Source of the DNA: Caballeronia sp. SBC1
GTDB lineage: Bacteria > Pseudomonadota > Gammaproteobacteria > Burkholderiales > Burkholderiaceae
Assembly (NCBI RefSeq): GCF_011493005.1
Contig: NZ_CP049158.1
Coordinates: 1,116,001 to 1,180,000, forward strand
DNA length: 64,000 bases
Direction of reading: 5' to 3'
A program made the translations under genes and the position numbers. The notes beneath the pieces were generated by a model. The model was not told the origin of the DNA and did not search any database. It was given only the letters and a program-made list of their open reading frames with translations. Shown piece after piece: positions 27,203 to 34,775 of this stretch (position 1 is the stretch's first letter; each line of letters begins with the position of its first letter).

Positions 27203-30200
27203 TCATGCTTCGAGCGTTGCATTGACACCGCTTATGTGCGGATTGTGGCCATGCTTGTCGACGAGATGTTCGCCGCCAGCCAGCTTTCTCAACAGCACAT
27301 AAAACACTGGCGTGAGCATCAGGCCGAACAGCGTCACGCCGAGCATGCCGAAGAACACCGCCACGCCCATTGCATGGCGCATTTCCGAACCCGCGCCCGA
27401 CGAGAGCACGAGCGGCACCACGCCCATGATGAAAGCGATGGAGGTCATCAGGATTGGCCGCAGACGCAGACGGCTGGCCTCAATAGCCGCTTGCACAATC
27501 GAACGTCCCTGCATTTCCAGCTCTCGCGCAAATTCCACGATCAGGATGGCGTTCTTCGCCGACAAGCCCACCAGCACCATCAAGCCGATCTGCGTGAAGA
27601 TGTTGTTGTCGCCCTTCGTGAGCCATACACCGACCAGCGCAGAAAGAATGCTCATCGGCACGATCAGGATCACGGCGAGCGGCAGCGTCAGGCTTTCGTA
27701 CAGCGCAGCCAGCACGAGGAACACGAGCAGCACGCTGATCGGGAACACCCACATGGCCGCATTGCCCGCGAGGATCTGCTGATACGTCAGGTCGGTCCAT
27801 TCGAACTTGATGCCACGCGGCAGCGTTTCAGCCGCAATGCGTTCCACCGCAGCCTGCGCCTGGCCCGACGAATAACCCGGAGCCGGACCGCCGTTGATGT
27901 CGGCAGCGGTATAGCCGTTGTAGCGCACCACCATCTCGGGACCATAGGTCGGCGTCACCTTGACGAGCGACGACAGCGGCACCATCTCGCCATTCGCGTT
28001 GCGCGTCTTGAGCAAGCCGATGTCATCCGAGCTCGACCGGAACGGCGCATCCGCCTGCACCCGAACCTGGTACACACGGCCGAAGCGGTTGAAGTCGTTC
28101 ACATACAGCGAACCCAGATACACCTGCATCGTGCTGAATACATCGGTGACGGAGACACCCAGTTGCTTCGCTTTCACGCGGTCCAGATCCACGTTCAGTT
28201 GCGGCACGTTGATCTGATAGCTGGAGAACGTCGGGCCCAGCTCAGGCGCCTGCGATGCACGCTTGATGAAGGCCTGCGTAGCGTCGTTCAGTGCGGCGTA
28301 ACCCAGCGCGCCGCGGTCCTCCAGTTGTAGCTTGAAACCGCCCAGCGTCCCCAGCCCGAGCACCGGCGGCGGCGGGAACACGGCAATGAACGAACCCTTG
28401 ATCGCCGCGTATTTCTGATTCAACGAGCCCGCAATGGCACCCGCCGAGAGTGCTGCGCCCTTGCGCTCGCTGAACGGCTTCAGCGTCACGAACACAATGC
28501 CCGCACTCGACGAATTCGTGAAACCGTTCACCGACAAGCCCGGAAACTCCACCGCGCTTTGAACGCCCGGCGTCTTTCTCGCAATGTCCGTCATCTGGCG
28601 AATCACCGCCTCGGTGCGATCGAGCGACGCGCCATTGGGCAACTGCGCAAAGCTGATCAGATACTCCTTGTCCTGCGCCGGCACGAATCCACCGGGCACG
28701 ACCTTGCTCATCAGCACAGCGCCGCACAACAGCACGACATACACGCCCATCATCAGCGCCTTGCGGTTGATGACGCCCGTCACGCCTTTCCCGTAGTTCT
28801 CCGAACCACGTTTGAAGACCTTGTTGAACTGGCGGAAGAAGCCCCCGAACACACGATCCATGCCGCGCGTCAGCCAGTCCTTTGGTTCGTTATGGCCCTT
28901 CAGCAACAAAGCTGCCAAAGCCGGCGACAAGGTCAGCGAGTTAAACGCCGAGATCACCGTCGAGATGGCGATGGTCATCGCGAACTGCTTGTAGAACTGA
29001 CCCGTGAGACCCGACATGAACGCGAGCGGCACGAACACGGCGGTCAGCGTCAGTGCAATGGCAATAATCGGCCCGCTCACTTCGCGCATGGCCTGATAAG
29101 TCGCCTCTCGCGCGGACAACCCCGCCTCGATATTCCGTTCGACGTTCTCCACCACCACGATCGCATCGTCCACCACGATCCCGATTGCCAGCACCATGCC
29201 GAACAATGACAGCGCGTTGATCGAGAAACCGAACGCCAGCAACAGCGAGAACGTACCGATGATCGACACCGGCACGGCCAGCAACGGAATGATCGACGCG
29301 CGCCAGGTTTGCAAGAACACGATCACCACCAGCACGACCAGCGCAATCGCTTCGATCAGCGTATGGATCACCGCTTCAATACTGGAGCGTACGAACTGCG
29401 TCGGGTCATAGACAATTTGATAGTCGACGCCCGCCGGCATGTCCGCCTTCAATTCCTTCATGGTCTGGCGGACCTGATCGGAGATCTGCAGCGAATTTGC
29501 ACCCGGTTGCTGGTTGATCGCCATGGCGACCGCCGACTTGTTGTCGAGCAGCGAACGCAAGCCATATTCCGATGCCGCGAGTTCGACCCGCGCCACGTCG
29601 CGCAGATACGTGACCGCACCGTCAGGCGAGGTCTTGAGCACGATGTCCCGGAACTCCGCTTCAGTCTGCAAGCGGCCTTGTGCGTTCACGTTGAGTTGCA
29701 ACGGCACGTTTGATGAAGTCGGCGATGCACCGATCACCCCCGCTGCCACCTGCACGTTCTGCTCGCGGATAGCGTTAACTACATCAGTTGCCGTCATGCC
29801 GCGTTGCGCGACCTTTTGCGGGTCGAGCCAGATGCGCATGGAGTAATCGCCTGAACCCCACAACTGAACCTCGCCCACGCCCTGGATCCGCTCGAGCCGG
29901 TCCTTCACGTTGATCAGCGCATAGTTGCGCAGATACGTCATGTCGTAGCGGTTATTCGGCGAGTTCAGGTGAACCACCATGGTGAGCGTCGGCGACGACT
30001 TGATGGTCGTCACGCCTAGCCGCGTCACATCTTCCGGCAGGCGCGGCAGCGCTTGCGACACGCGGTTTTGCACCAGCTCCTGCGCCTTGTCCGGGTCCGT
30101 GCCGAGTTTGAACGTCACCGTGATGGTCAGGTTGCCGTCGCTGTTGGCTTGCGACTGCATGTACAGCATGTCTTCCACGCCGTTGATCTGCTCTTCCAGT

Positions 30201-30397
30201 GGCGACGCCACCGTTTCGGCGATCACTTTCGGATTTGCGCCCGGATACTGCGCATGCACGACCACGGACGGCGGCACGACTTCCGGATATTCGGAGATCG
30301 GCAGCTTGAACATGGCGATGATGCCGGCGAGCAGGAGGAGCACCGATAGCACACCCGCGAAGATCGGGCGGTCGATGAAAAACTTGGAAATGTTCAT
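27203..30397 (-). CDS. ceoB: RND multidrug efflux transporter, inner-membrane pump
   Basis: The 1064-residue HAE1-family permease has the AcrB layout: a first helix (PIFAGVLSVLLLLAG), a large periplasmic domain, the proton-relay motif GIVVDDAIVVVENVE in the fourth helix, a second periplasmic domain and six further helices. It uses proton-motive force to drive export through the adaptor CeoA and outer-membrane OpcM. The length is standard. It follows ceoA by 127 bases that contain an inverted repeat. Family is certain; the ceoB name rests on gene order. Confidence 0.95.
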   Translation of the reverse strand: MNISKFFIDRPIFAGVLSVLLLLAGIIAMFKLPISEYPEVVPPSVVVHAQYPGANPKVIAETVASPLEEQINGVEDMLYMQSQANSDGNLTITVTFKLGTDPDKAQELVQNRVSQALPRLPEDVTRLGVTTIKSSPTLTMVVHLNSPNNRYDMTYLRNYALINVKDRLERIQGVGEVQLWGSGDYSMRIWLDPQKVAQRGMTATDVVNAIREQNVQVAAGVIGASPTSSNVPLQLNVNAQGRLQTEAEFRDIVLKTSPDGAVTYLRDVARVELAASEYGLRSLLDNKSAVAMAINQQPGANSLQISDQVRQTMKELKADMPAGVDYQIVYDPTQFVRSSIEAVIHTLIEAIALVVLVVIVFLQTWRASIIPLLAVPVSIIGTFSLLLAFGFSINALSLFGMVLAIGIVVDDAIVVVENVERNIEAGLSAREATYQAMREVSGPIIAIALTLTAVFVPLAFMSGLTGQFYKQFAMTIAISTVISAFNSLTLSPALAALLLKGHNEPKDWLTRGMDRVFGGFFRQFNKVFKRGSENYGKGVTGVINRKALMMGVYVVLLCGAVLMSKVVPGGFVPAQDKEYLISFAQLPNGASLDRTEAVIRQMTDIARKTPGVQSAVEFPGLSVNGFTNSSSAGIVFVTLKPFSERKGAALSAGAIAGSLNQKYAAIKGSFIAVFPPPPVLGLGTLGGFKLQLEDRGALGYAALNDATQAFIKRASQAPELGPTFSSYQINVPQLNVDLDRVKAKQLGVSVTDVFSTMQVYLGSLYVNDFNRFGRVYQVRVQADAPFRSSSDDIGLLKTRNANGEMVPLSSLVKVTPTYGPEMVVRYNGYTAADINGGPAPGYSSGQAQAAVERIAAETLPRGIKFEWTDLTYQQILAGNAAMWVFPISVLLVFLVLAALYESLTLPLAVILIVPMSILSALVGVWLTKGDNNIFTQIGLMVLVGLSAKNAILIVEFARELEMQGRSIVQAAIEASRLRLRPILMTSIAFIMGVVPLVLSSGAGSEMRHAMGVAVFFGMLGVTLFGLMLTPVFYVLLRKLAGGEHLVDKHGHNPHISGVNATLEA

Positions 30398-30428
30398 GAC
30401 GTTTTCTTTATCTGCATGAGAGGCTGCG

Positions 30429-30488
30429 CGTGCGTAACCACCGGCCGGTCCGTCCCGCGAGGAACGAACCGGTCACGTACTACGCACA
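30429..30488. repeat. Long inverted repeat between ceoA and ceoB
   Basis: CCGGTCCGT and AACGAACCGG form an imperfect stem around CCCGCGAGG, flanked by a further pair, TGCGTA and TACGCA. The resulting hairpin lies in the 127-base gap between the adaptor and pump genes. No T-run follows on either strand, so it is more likely an RNA-processing or attenuation element than a terminator. Confidence 0.5.
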
Positions 30489-30524
30489 CGAGGAGCCGCC
30501 GTTAAGCGTCTTATAGAGCGCGTC

Positions 30525-31718
30525 TTATGAAGCGTCTTTGCTGGCCGGCGACGCACTCGCCATTGCTACGGAATTCGCCTTCACCACATCGTTCGGACGC
30601 ACGCGCTGCAGCCCGTTCACCACGATCCGCTCGCCCGGCTGCAAGCCCTTGGTGATCACGCGCAGCCCATCGCTGAGCGTGCCGAGCGTGACTTCGCGGT
30701 ATTGCACCCGGTTGTCCGGGTCGACCACCATCACGAACTTCTTGTCCTGGTCGGTCCCAATAGCGGCATCGTCAATCAACACAGCCGGATGAGGCGTGCC
30801 GCCGCCTACCTTGATGCGCGCATAGAGACCCGGCACCAGCGAACCATCGGCGTTATCGAAACGTGCCCGCACGCGGATCGTGCCGGAGCCCGTATCGAGC
30901 TGGTTATCGACAGACGCAACCTTGCCTTCGCGCGAGAAACCCTCTTCATTCGCGAGGCCGAGCGAGACCGGCACGCTTGCGCGCGAGTCGCGGCTGAGAT
31001 AACGCAGGTAGGTTTGTTCATCGACGTCAAACGATGCGTAGATCGGCGACACGGACACCAGCGTGGTGAGCAGCGGCGCGCTGGAACCCGTAGACACAAT
31101 GTTGCCCACCGTCATTTCCGCACGCGACACCCGGCCCGACACCGGCGCCACTATCTGCGTGTACGTCAGGTTGATCTTCGCCGTCTCAAGCGCCGCTTGC
31201 GCCGCCTTCAGGTTCGCCGCGGCTTCATGCGAAGCGTTCTGCTTCTCGTCGTAGTCACGCTTGGCGATGGCGTTATCCGCCAGCAAACGCTCCGCACGCG
31301 CGGCATCGGTCGATGTATAACCGTTGCGAGCCTGTGCCGCCGCGAGTTGCGCCGCGGCTTGATCGACTTGCGCCACGTACGGCCGCGGGTCGATGGTAAA
31401 GAGCGGATCTCCCTTCTTCACCAGCGCGCCATCGGCAAAATGCACCGCAACGATAGTCCCCGGTACGAGCGGCCGGATCTCGACCTTGTCGACCGCTTCC
31501 AGGCGGCCCGAATAGTTCTGGTAGTCGGTGATGGTTTTCGAGACCACCGTGGCGACATCCACTTCCATGGCGGGCGCCGACGGCTTGATCGCGGCTTCAG
31601 CACCGTTCACCGGCAGATCGCCGCGGCCGAAACCATGCATGGCAGTGAATGTTCCGATGCCTGCGACGACCAGCGCGGCGCCTAGCGCGACGGTAAGACG
31701 TTTGCGAGTGATGGACAT
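30525..31718 (-). CDS. ceoA: RND efflux periplasmic adaptor (membrane fusion protein)
   Basis: The 397-residue HlyD/AcrA-type adaptor links pump and outer-membrane channel. It has an N-terminal hydrophobic signal anchor (LTVALGAALVVAGIGTFTAM) without a lipobox cysteine, a lipoyl half-motif RPLVPGTIVAVHFADG, a coiled-coil hairpin (about residues 105-170), and the second lipoyl half ending VSGRVSRAEMTVG. GGAG precedes the ATG. It follows llpE by 12 bases. The assignment to the ceoA/bpeE type comes from context. Confidence 0.92.
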   Translation of the reverse strand: MSITRKRLTVALGAALVVAGIGTFTAMHGFGRGDLPVNGAEAAIKPSAPAMEVDVATVVSKTITDYQNYSGRLEAVDKVEIRPLVPGTIVAVHFADGALVKKGDPLFTIDPRPYVAQVDQAAAQLAAAQARNGYTSTDAARAERLLADNAIAKRDYDEKQNASHEAAANLKAAQAALETAKINLTYTQIVAPVSGRVSRAEMTVGNIVSTGSSAPLLTTLVSVSPIYASFDVDEQTYLRYLSRDSRASVPVSLGLANEEGFSREGKVASVDNQLDTGSGTIRVRARFDNADGSLVPGLYARIKVGGGTPHPAVLIDDAAIGTDQDKKFVMVVDPDNRVQYREVTLGTLSDGLRVITKGLQPGERIVVNGLQRVRPNDVVKANSVAMASASPASKDAS

Positions 31719-31730
31719 GCGTTGCTCCGA

Positions 31731-32654
31731 TTAAGTCGTTGAGATTGTTTGAATTTTTAGAGTGTCGCCAAGCGGCGCAAGCGTCCGCGCACGAAGCCGT
31801 TTCTTGAAGAACGCCACCACGTCGGCGAGTGCGGCCGGGTCCGCTGCAAGCGCGTTATGCGATGCATTGACGTGCCGCGTGACTTCCGTCGGCACGCCCG
31901 CGGCGATCAGTTCGCCCGCATATTTCTCTGCCTCGATATGCAACAGGTCATGCTGGGCACTAGCGATCAGCGCAGGCGGCAGACCGGCAAGACGCCGCGA
32001 TTCCAACGGCGCCGCATACGGGTGAAGCCGTTGTGAAGCGTTCGGCAAGTACGCGCGATAACACTGCGCGCACTCCGTCACGCCGATGTCCGGCGAGCGC
32101 ACCTTGTTCTCGTCGGCCATGCGCGTCATGCTTGGGTCGAGCAACGGCGCGAGCAGCGCTTGCGCCAGGATCACGATGTCGCCGCGATCCCGCGCGATGG
32201 CCGCGAGACACGTGGCCAGGTTGCCGCCCGCATCGTGGCCGGCGACCCCGATGCGGTTTGCATCCGCCCTTTGCGCACGAGCGTTCGCAACCGCCCATTG
32301 CGCCGCCCGATAAGCATCCTCGGGAGCCGCAGGAAACGGGAAAGCCGGTGCCAGTGAGTAGCCCACCGAGATGACCCACGCTGCCGTATCCCGGGCGATG
32401 GTGCTGGCCGTAACGTCGGCGTCATCCAGCGAGCCGCGCACAAAACCGCCGCCATGAAAATAGAGCACGACCGGCAGGACAGTGCCGTCCGAGGCGGGTC
32501 GATAACTGCGCAAGGTTATGGGTTGCGCATGTCCCGCGATTCGAACATCCTCTATGCAGAGGCCCAGATCCAGCGTCGATGCCATGGTTATTTTCAGCGC
32601 GTCCGCGCCATCCCACCCGAGTTGCGATGGAACGAATTCTGGGGGCAACGACAT
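31731..32654 (-). CDS. llpE: Lipase-like alpha/beta hydrolase, nucleophile Ser replaced by Asp
   Basis: The 307-residue protein belongs to the hormone-sensitive-lipase type of alpha/beta hydrolases, with the oxyanion motif HGGG at 67-70. The nucleophile elbow, normally GDSAGG, reads G139-H140-D141-A-G-G, so the catalytic serine is an aspartate. The acid (QHDLLH) and histidine (NASHNAL) regions remain. It heads an operon with ceoA, ceoB and opcM, the same order as the B. cenocepacia salicylate-inducible pump, where the gene is called llpE. I chose the ATG at 32654 for a family-like start. Its role in efflux is unknown. Confidence 0.85.
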   Translation of the reverse strand: MSLPPEFVPSQLGWDGADALKITMASTLDLGLCIEDVRIAGHAQPITLRSYRPASDGTVLPVVLYFHGGGFVRGSLDDADVTASTIARDTAAWVISVGYSLAPAFPFPAAPEDAYRAAQWAVANARAQRADANRIGVAGHDAGGNLATCLAAIARDRGDIVILAQALLAPLLDPSMTRMADENKVRSPDIGVTECAQCYRAYLPNASQRLHPYAAPLESRRLAGLPPALIASAQHDLLHIEAEKYAGELIAAGVPTEVTRHVNASHNALAADPAALADVVAFFKKRLRARTLAPLGDTLKIQTISTT

Positions 32655-32686
32655 TTGAAATAAATGCCTATAATCCGGCAACACAA

Positions 32687-32701
32687 TTCGGTCGCACCGA
32701 A
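32687..32701. promoter_or_regulatory. Candidate LysR-regulator operator between ceoR and llpE
   Basis: TTCGGT and ACCGAA form a perfect palindrome with a 3-base spacer and fit the T-N11-A pattern of LysR-type operators. It lies midway in the 128-base divergent promoter region. A TATAAT sequence at 32669-32674 is adjacent. Binding by the divergent regulator is inferred from position and symmetry. Confidence 0.6.
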
Positions 32702-32782
32702 CAATCGCGATTGAAACTGCCCATTCCTGTCTGAGCGGCATCCTTATTCCGGACGCTGCAAAGCATTGACGGTGAGAGAAAA

Positions 32783-33793
32783 ATGGACCGGCTACAAGCT
32801 ATGCAGGTGTTTACAAGAGTCGTAGACACCAATAGTTTTTCACGCGCAGCAGACACGCTGGACATGCCGCGCGCCTCGGTAACAACGATCATTCAGAACC
32901 TCGAAGCGTTCCTCAACGTGCGTCTCCTGCAACGCACGACACGACGCCTGAACCTGACGCCCGACGGCGCCGCGTACTACGAGCGCTGCGTGCGGATTCT
33001 CGCGGACATTGAGGAGACCGAGAGTTCCTTCGCCAATACGGGCAAGGGTCCGCGCGGTAAATTGCGGATCGATATGCCGGGGTCGATCGGGCGCATGATC
33101 GTCATGCCCCAGCTTTGTGAATTTCATACGCGTTATCCGGACATCGAGTTGATGATCGGTTTCGGCGACAAACCGGTCGACCTGATTCAGGAAGGCGTCG
33201 ATTGCGTTATTCGCGTGGGAACGCTGCAGGATTCCAGCCTTGTCGCACGGCGGATCGGCGTGTTTCAGGGCCTGACCGCAGCAAGTCCGGAATATCTTGA
33301 GCTTCATGGCGTGCCGCATGCCATCGAGGACTTGCAGCAGCACACGGCCGTGAATTATTTCTCCAGCCGCACCGGCCGCGTGATGGATATGGATTTTGTC
33401 GTCGATGGCAAATCCGTCGACGTGAAAATGCGCGGGAAGATTGCCGTAAATGACGCCGAGGCTTATATCGCGTGCGGCGTCAAAGGAGTCGGAATCGTCC
33501 AGATACCGCGCTTCATGGCGCTTCCGCATTTGCGCTCCGGTGAACTGGTCGAGGTTTTGCCGCAGTGGAAACCGTTGCCCATGCCTATTTCGGTGGTTTA
33601 TCCGCACAACCGGCATTTGTCGCCCAAGGTGCGGGTTTTTGTCGACTGGGCGGCTGAGTTATTTGAACGGTGTCCTCTGCTTTCCGGACAGGAAGACGCC
33701 GAGCAACGCTGTCTGCCGACGGCCACGCCAGCGAAATCGATCGTCAAACACGGGACGCCGGATGTTGCCGGCACCGCTGAGGTAGTAGTTTAG
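32783..33793 (+). CDS. ceoR: LysR-type regulator of the efflux operon
   Basis: The 336-residue regulator has an N-terminal winged helix-turn-helix (MDRLQAMQVFTRVVDTNSFS, then RASVTTIIQNLEAFLNVRLL) and a LysR substrate-binding domain. It is transcribed divergently from llpE-ceoA-ceoB-opcM, as CeoR/BpeT is in related species, where such regulators turn on the pump in response to aromatic effectors such as salicylate. GGTGAGAGAAAA precedes the ATG. The tail beyond about residue 300 is variable. Confidence 0.88.
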   Translation: MDRLQAMQVFTRVVDTNSFSRAADTLDMPRASVTTIIQNLEAFLNVRLLQRTTRRLNLTPDGAAYYERCVRILADIEETESSFANTGKGPRGKLRIDMPGSIGRMIVMPQLCEFHTRYPDIELMIGFGDKPVDLIQEGVDCVIRVGTLQDSSLVARRIGVFQGLTAASPEYLELHGVPHAIEDLQQHTAVNYFSSRTGRVMDMDFVVDGKSVDVKMRGKIAVNDAEAYIACGVKGVGIVQIPRFMALPHLRSGELVEVLPQWKPLPMPISVVYPHNRHLSPKVRVFVDWAAELFERCPLLSGQEDAEQRCLPTATPAKSIVKHGTPDVAGTAEVVV

Positions 33794-34141
33794 TTTTGCT
33801 TGAGGCTCTGGTCTCTCTTAAGCCCCTTAAGCCCCTTAAGCCCTTTCCGACCCTCTCGCGGGTAAGGGCTTAAGTCCCTTGCGCTAATACTGGTTTCGTC
33901 GCAAAAGCCCTTTCTATAAGGGCCTTTGCGATTATTCGCCTGGTGCGATTAATCTTTTCGCTTAACAGTCATTTATCCGCGGCGCCTGCTTGACTACATT
34001 TTGTCCTGTCGCAGCGCGGCTCGTTGATTCGTCGATGTCATTCCCTTTCATTGGTTAGACCAACGCGCGCTGCCCCGCTATCAGTCCGATTGCATTGACT
34101 CCGTTCGATGCTTACCGGATGAACCGACAGGAGCCGTACGC
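33794..34141. other. Intergenic region with repeats and hairpins
   Basis: This 348-base spacer holds a TTAAGCCCC tandem repeat with a 10-bp inverted partner, and a second hairpin at 33901-33929 (GCAAAAGCCC with GGGCCTTTGC) that may end the ceoR transcript. The rest up to the DUF4148 gene shows no open frame and should contain its promoter. Confidence 0.55.
33818..33873. repeat. TTAAGCCCC tandem repeat with inverted arm
   Basis: Three near-identical units (TTAAGCCCC, TTAAGCCCC, TTAAGCCCTT) lie head to tail. The last one is perfectly complementary to AAGGGCTTAA at 33864-33873, giving a 10-bp stem with an 18-base loop. The earlier units could compete for the same arm. Confidence 0.7.
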
Positions 34142-34495
34142 ATGAAAACCGCTATCGCAACACTCTCGCTTTCCGCTATCTCAGCCATTGTTTCCACCAC
34201 CGCATTCGCTGACGGCGGCATTGGTCACGCAGGCACATATCAAACCGCGATGACCAGCCAAAGCACGATGACTCGCGCGCAAGTCCGCGCGGAGCTGGCC
34301 GCCTCCTATGCAAACGGCACGCTGCCCGCGCTGAACCGCAACACGTACCCTGAGCGCAGCATGGCGGGGATTGCCATTGCCGAGCAGCACGAACAACGTG
34401 CACGCGACGCGGCAGCGGCAGAACAACGCAACCGTTCGGTCGTGGAATTCGCGAACGGATCGGTGACACAAAGCGGCAACGCCAACGTCCAGTAA
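34142..34495 (+). CDS. DUF4148 domain-containing secreted protein
   Basis: The 117-residue protein has a signal peptide (MKTAIATLSLSAISAIVSTTAFA, cleavage expected after residue 23) and the DUF4148 pattern: TRAQVRAELAA, then GTLPALNRNTYPE. Many such small periplasmic proteins occur in Burkholderiaceae and their role is unknown. The C-terminus is rich in Ala, Asn and Gln. A 45-codon gene with its own ribosome-binding site follows after 15 bases. Confidence 0.85.
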   Translation: MKTAIATLSLSAISAIVSTTAFADGGIGHAGTYQTAMTSQSTMTRAQVRAELAASYANGTLPALNRNTYPERSMAGIAIAEQHEQRARDAAAAEQRNRSVVEFANGSVTQSGNANVQ

Positions 34496-34510
34496 ATCAA
34501 GGAGTCCATC

Positions 34511-34648
34511 ATGAATGAATCAGTAATCCTTGAAGACTTCTCCGCGCTGGACGACTGGCTTCCCGAAGCACCGCAATGGCAACCGTACCGGCCGGAAGCA
34601 ATGCGCGAACGTCAGGCGTCGGAGCGGGCAGATTCTGCGGCAGGTTGA
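34511..34648 (+). CDS. Small acidic protein, 45 residues
   Basis: The frame begins with an ATG preceded by AGGAG at 5 bases, a near-perfect ribosome-binding site. The product starts MNESVILEDFSALDDWLPEA and is rich in acidic residues and Trp, with no signal peptide or membrane segment. It lies 15 bases after the DUF4148 gene in the same direction, so it is probably co-transcribed. I do not recognise a family. Confidence 0.55.
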   Translation: MNESVILEDFSALDDWLPEAPQWQPYRPEAMRERQASERADSAAG

Positions 34649-34739
34649 ACGATTCAGCGCTCGGACAGCGCGGACTATCAAGTCCGCGCCAGAGGCAATC
34701 AACAGGTTGAATGTGAGCGTGCGGAAGACCAGCTGAGTG

Positions 34740-34765
34740 CCTGATCGCAGGTGAAAGCGATCAGG
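34740..34765. terminator. Hairpin between the 45-codon gene and nrdJ
   Basis: CCTGATCGC and GCGATCAGG pair perfectly around an 8-base loop in the short gap between two converging genes. There is no clear T-run on either strand, so it is a weak or factor-dependent terminator candidate. Confidence 0.5.
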
Positions 34766-34775
34766 TACGCATGCG

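Noticed and set aside
27077..28330. Long plus-strand open frame opposite the efflux pump gene
   Set aside because: The product is rich in His and Arg without any domain, typical of antisense reading of a membrane protein gene.
30702..31685. 327-codon plus-strand frame opposite the adaptor gene
   Set aside because: Antisense shadow of ceoA, Arg/His-rich with no domain.
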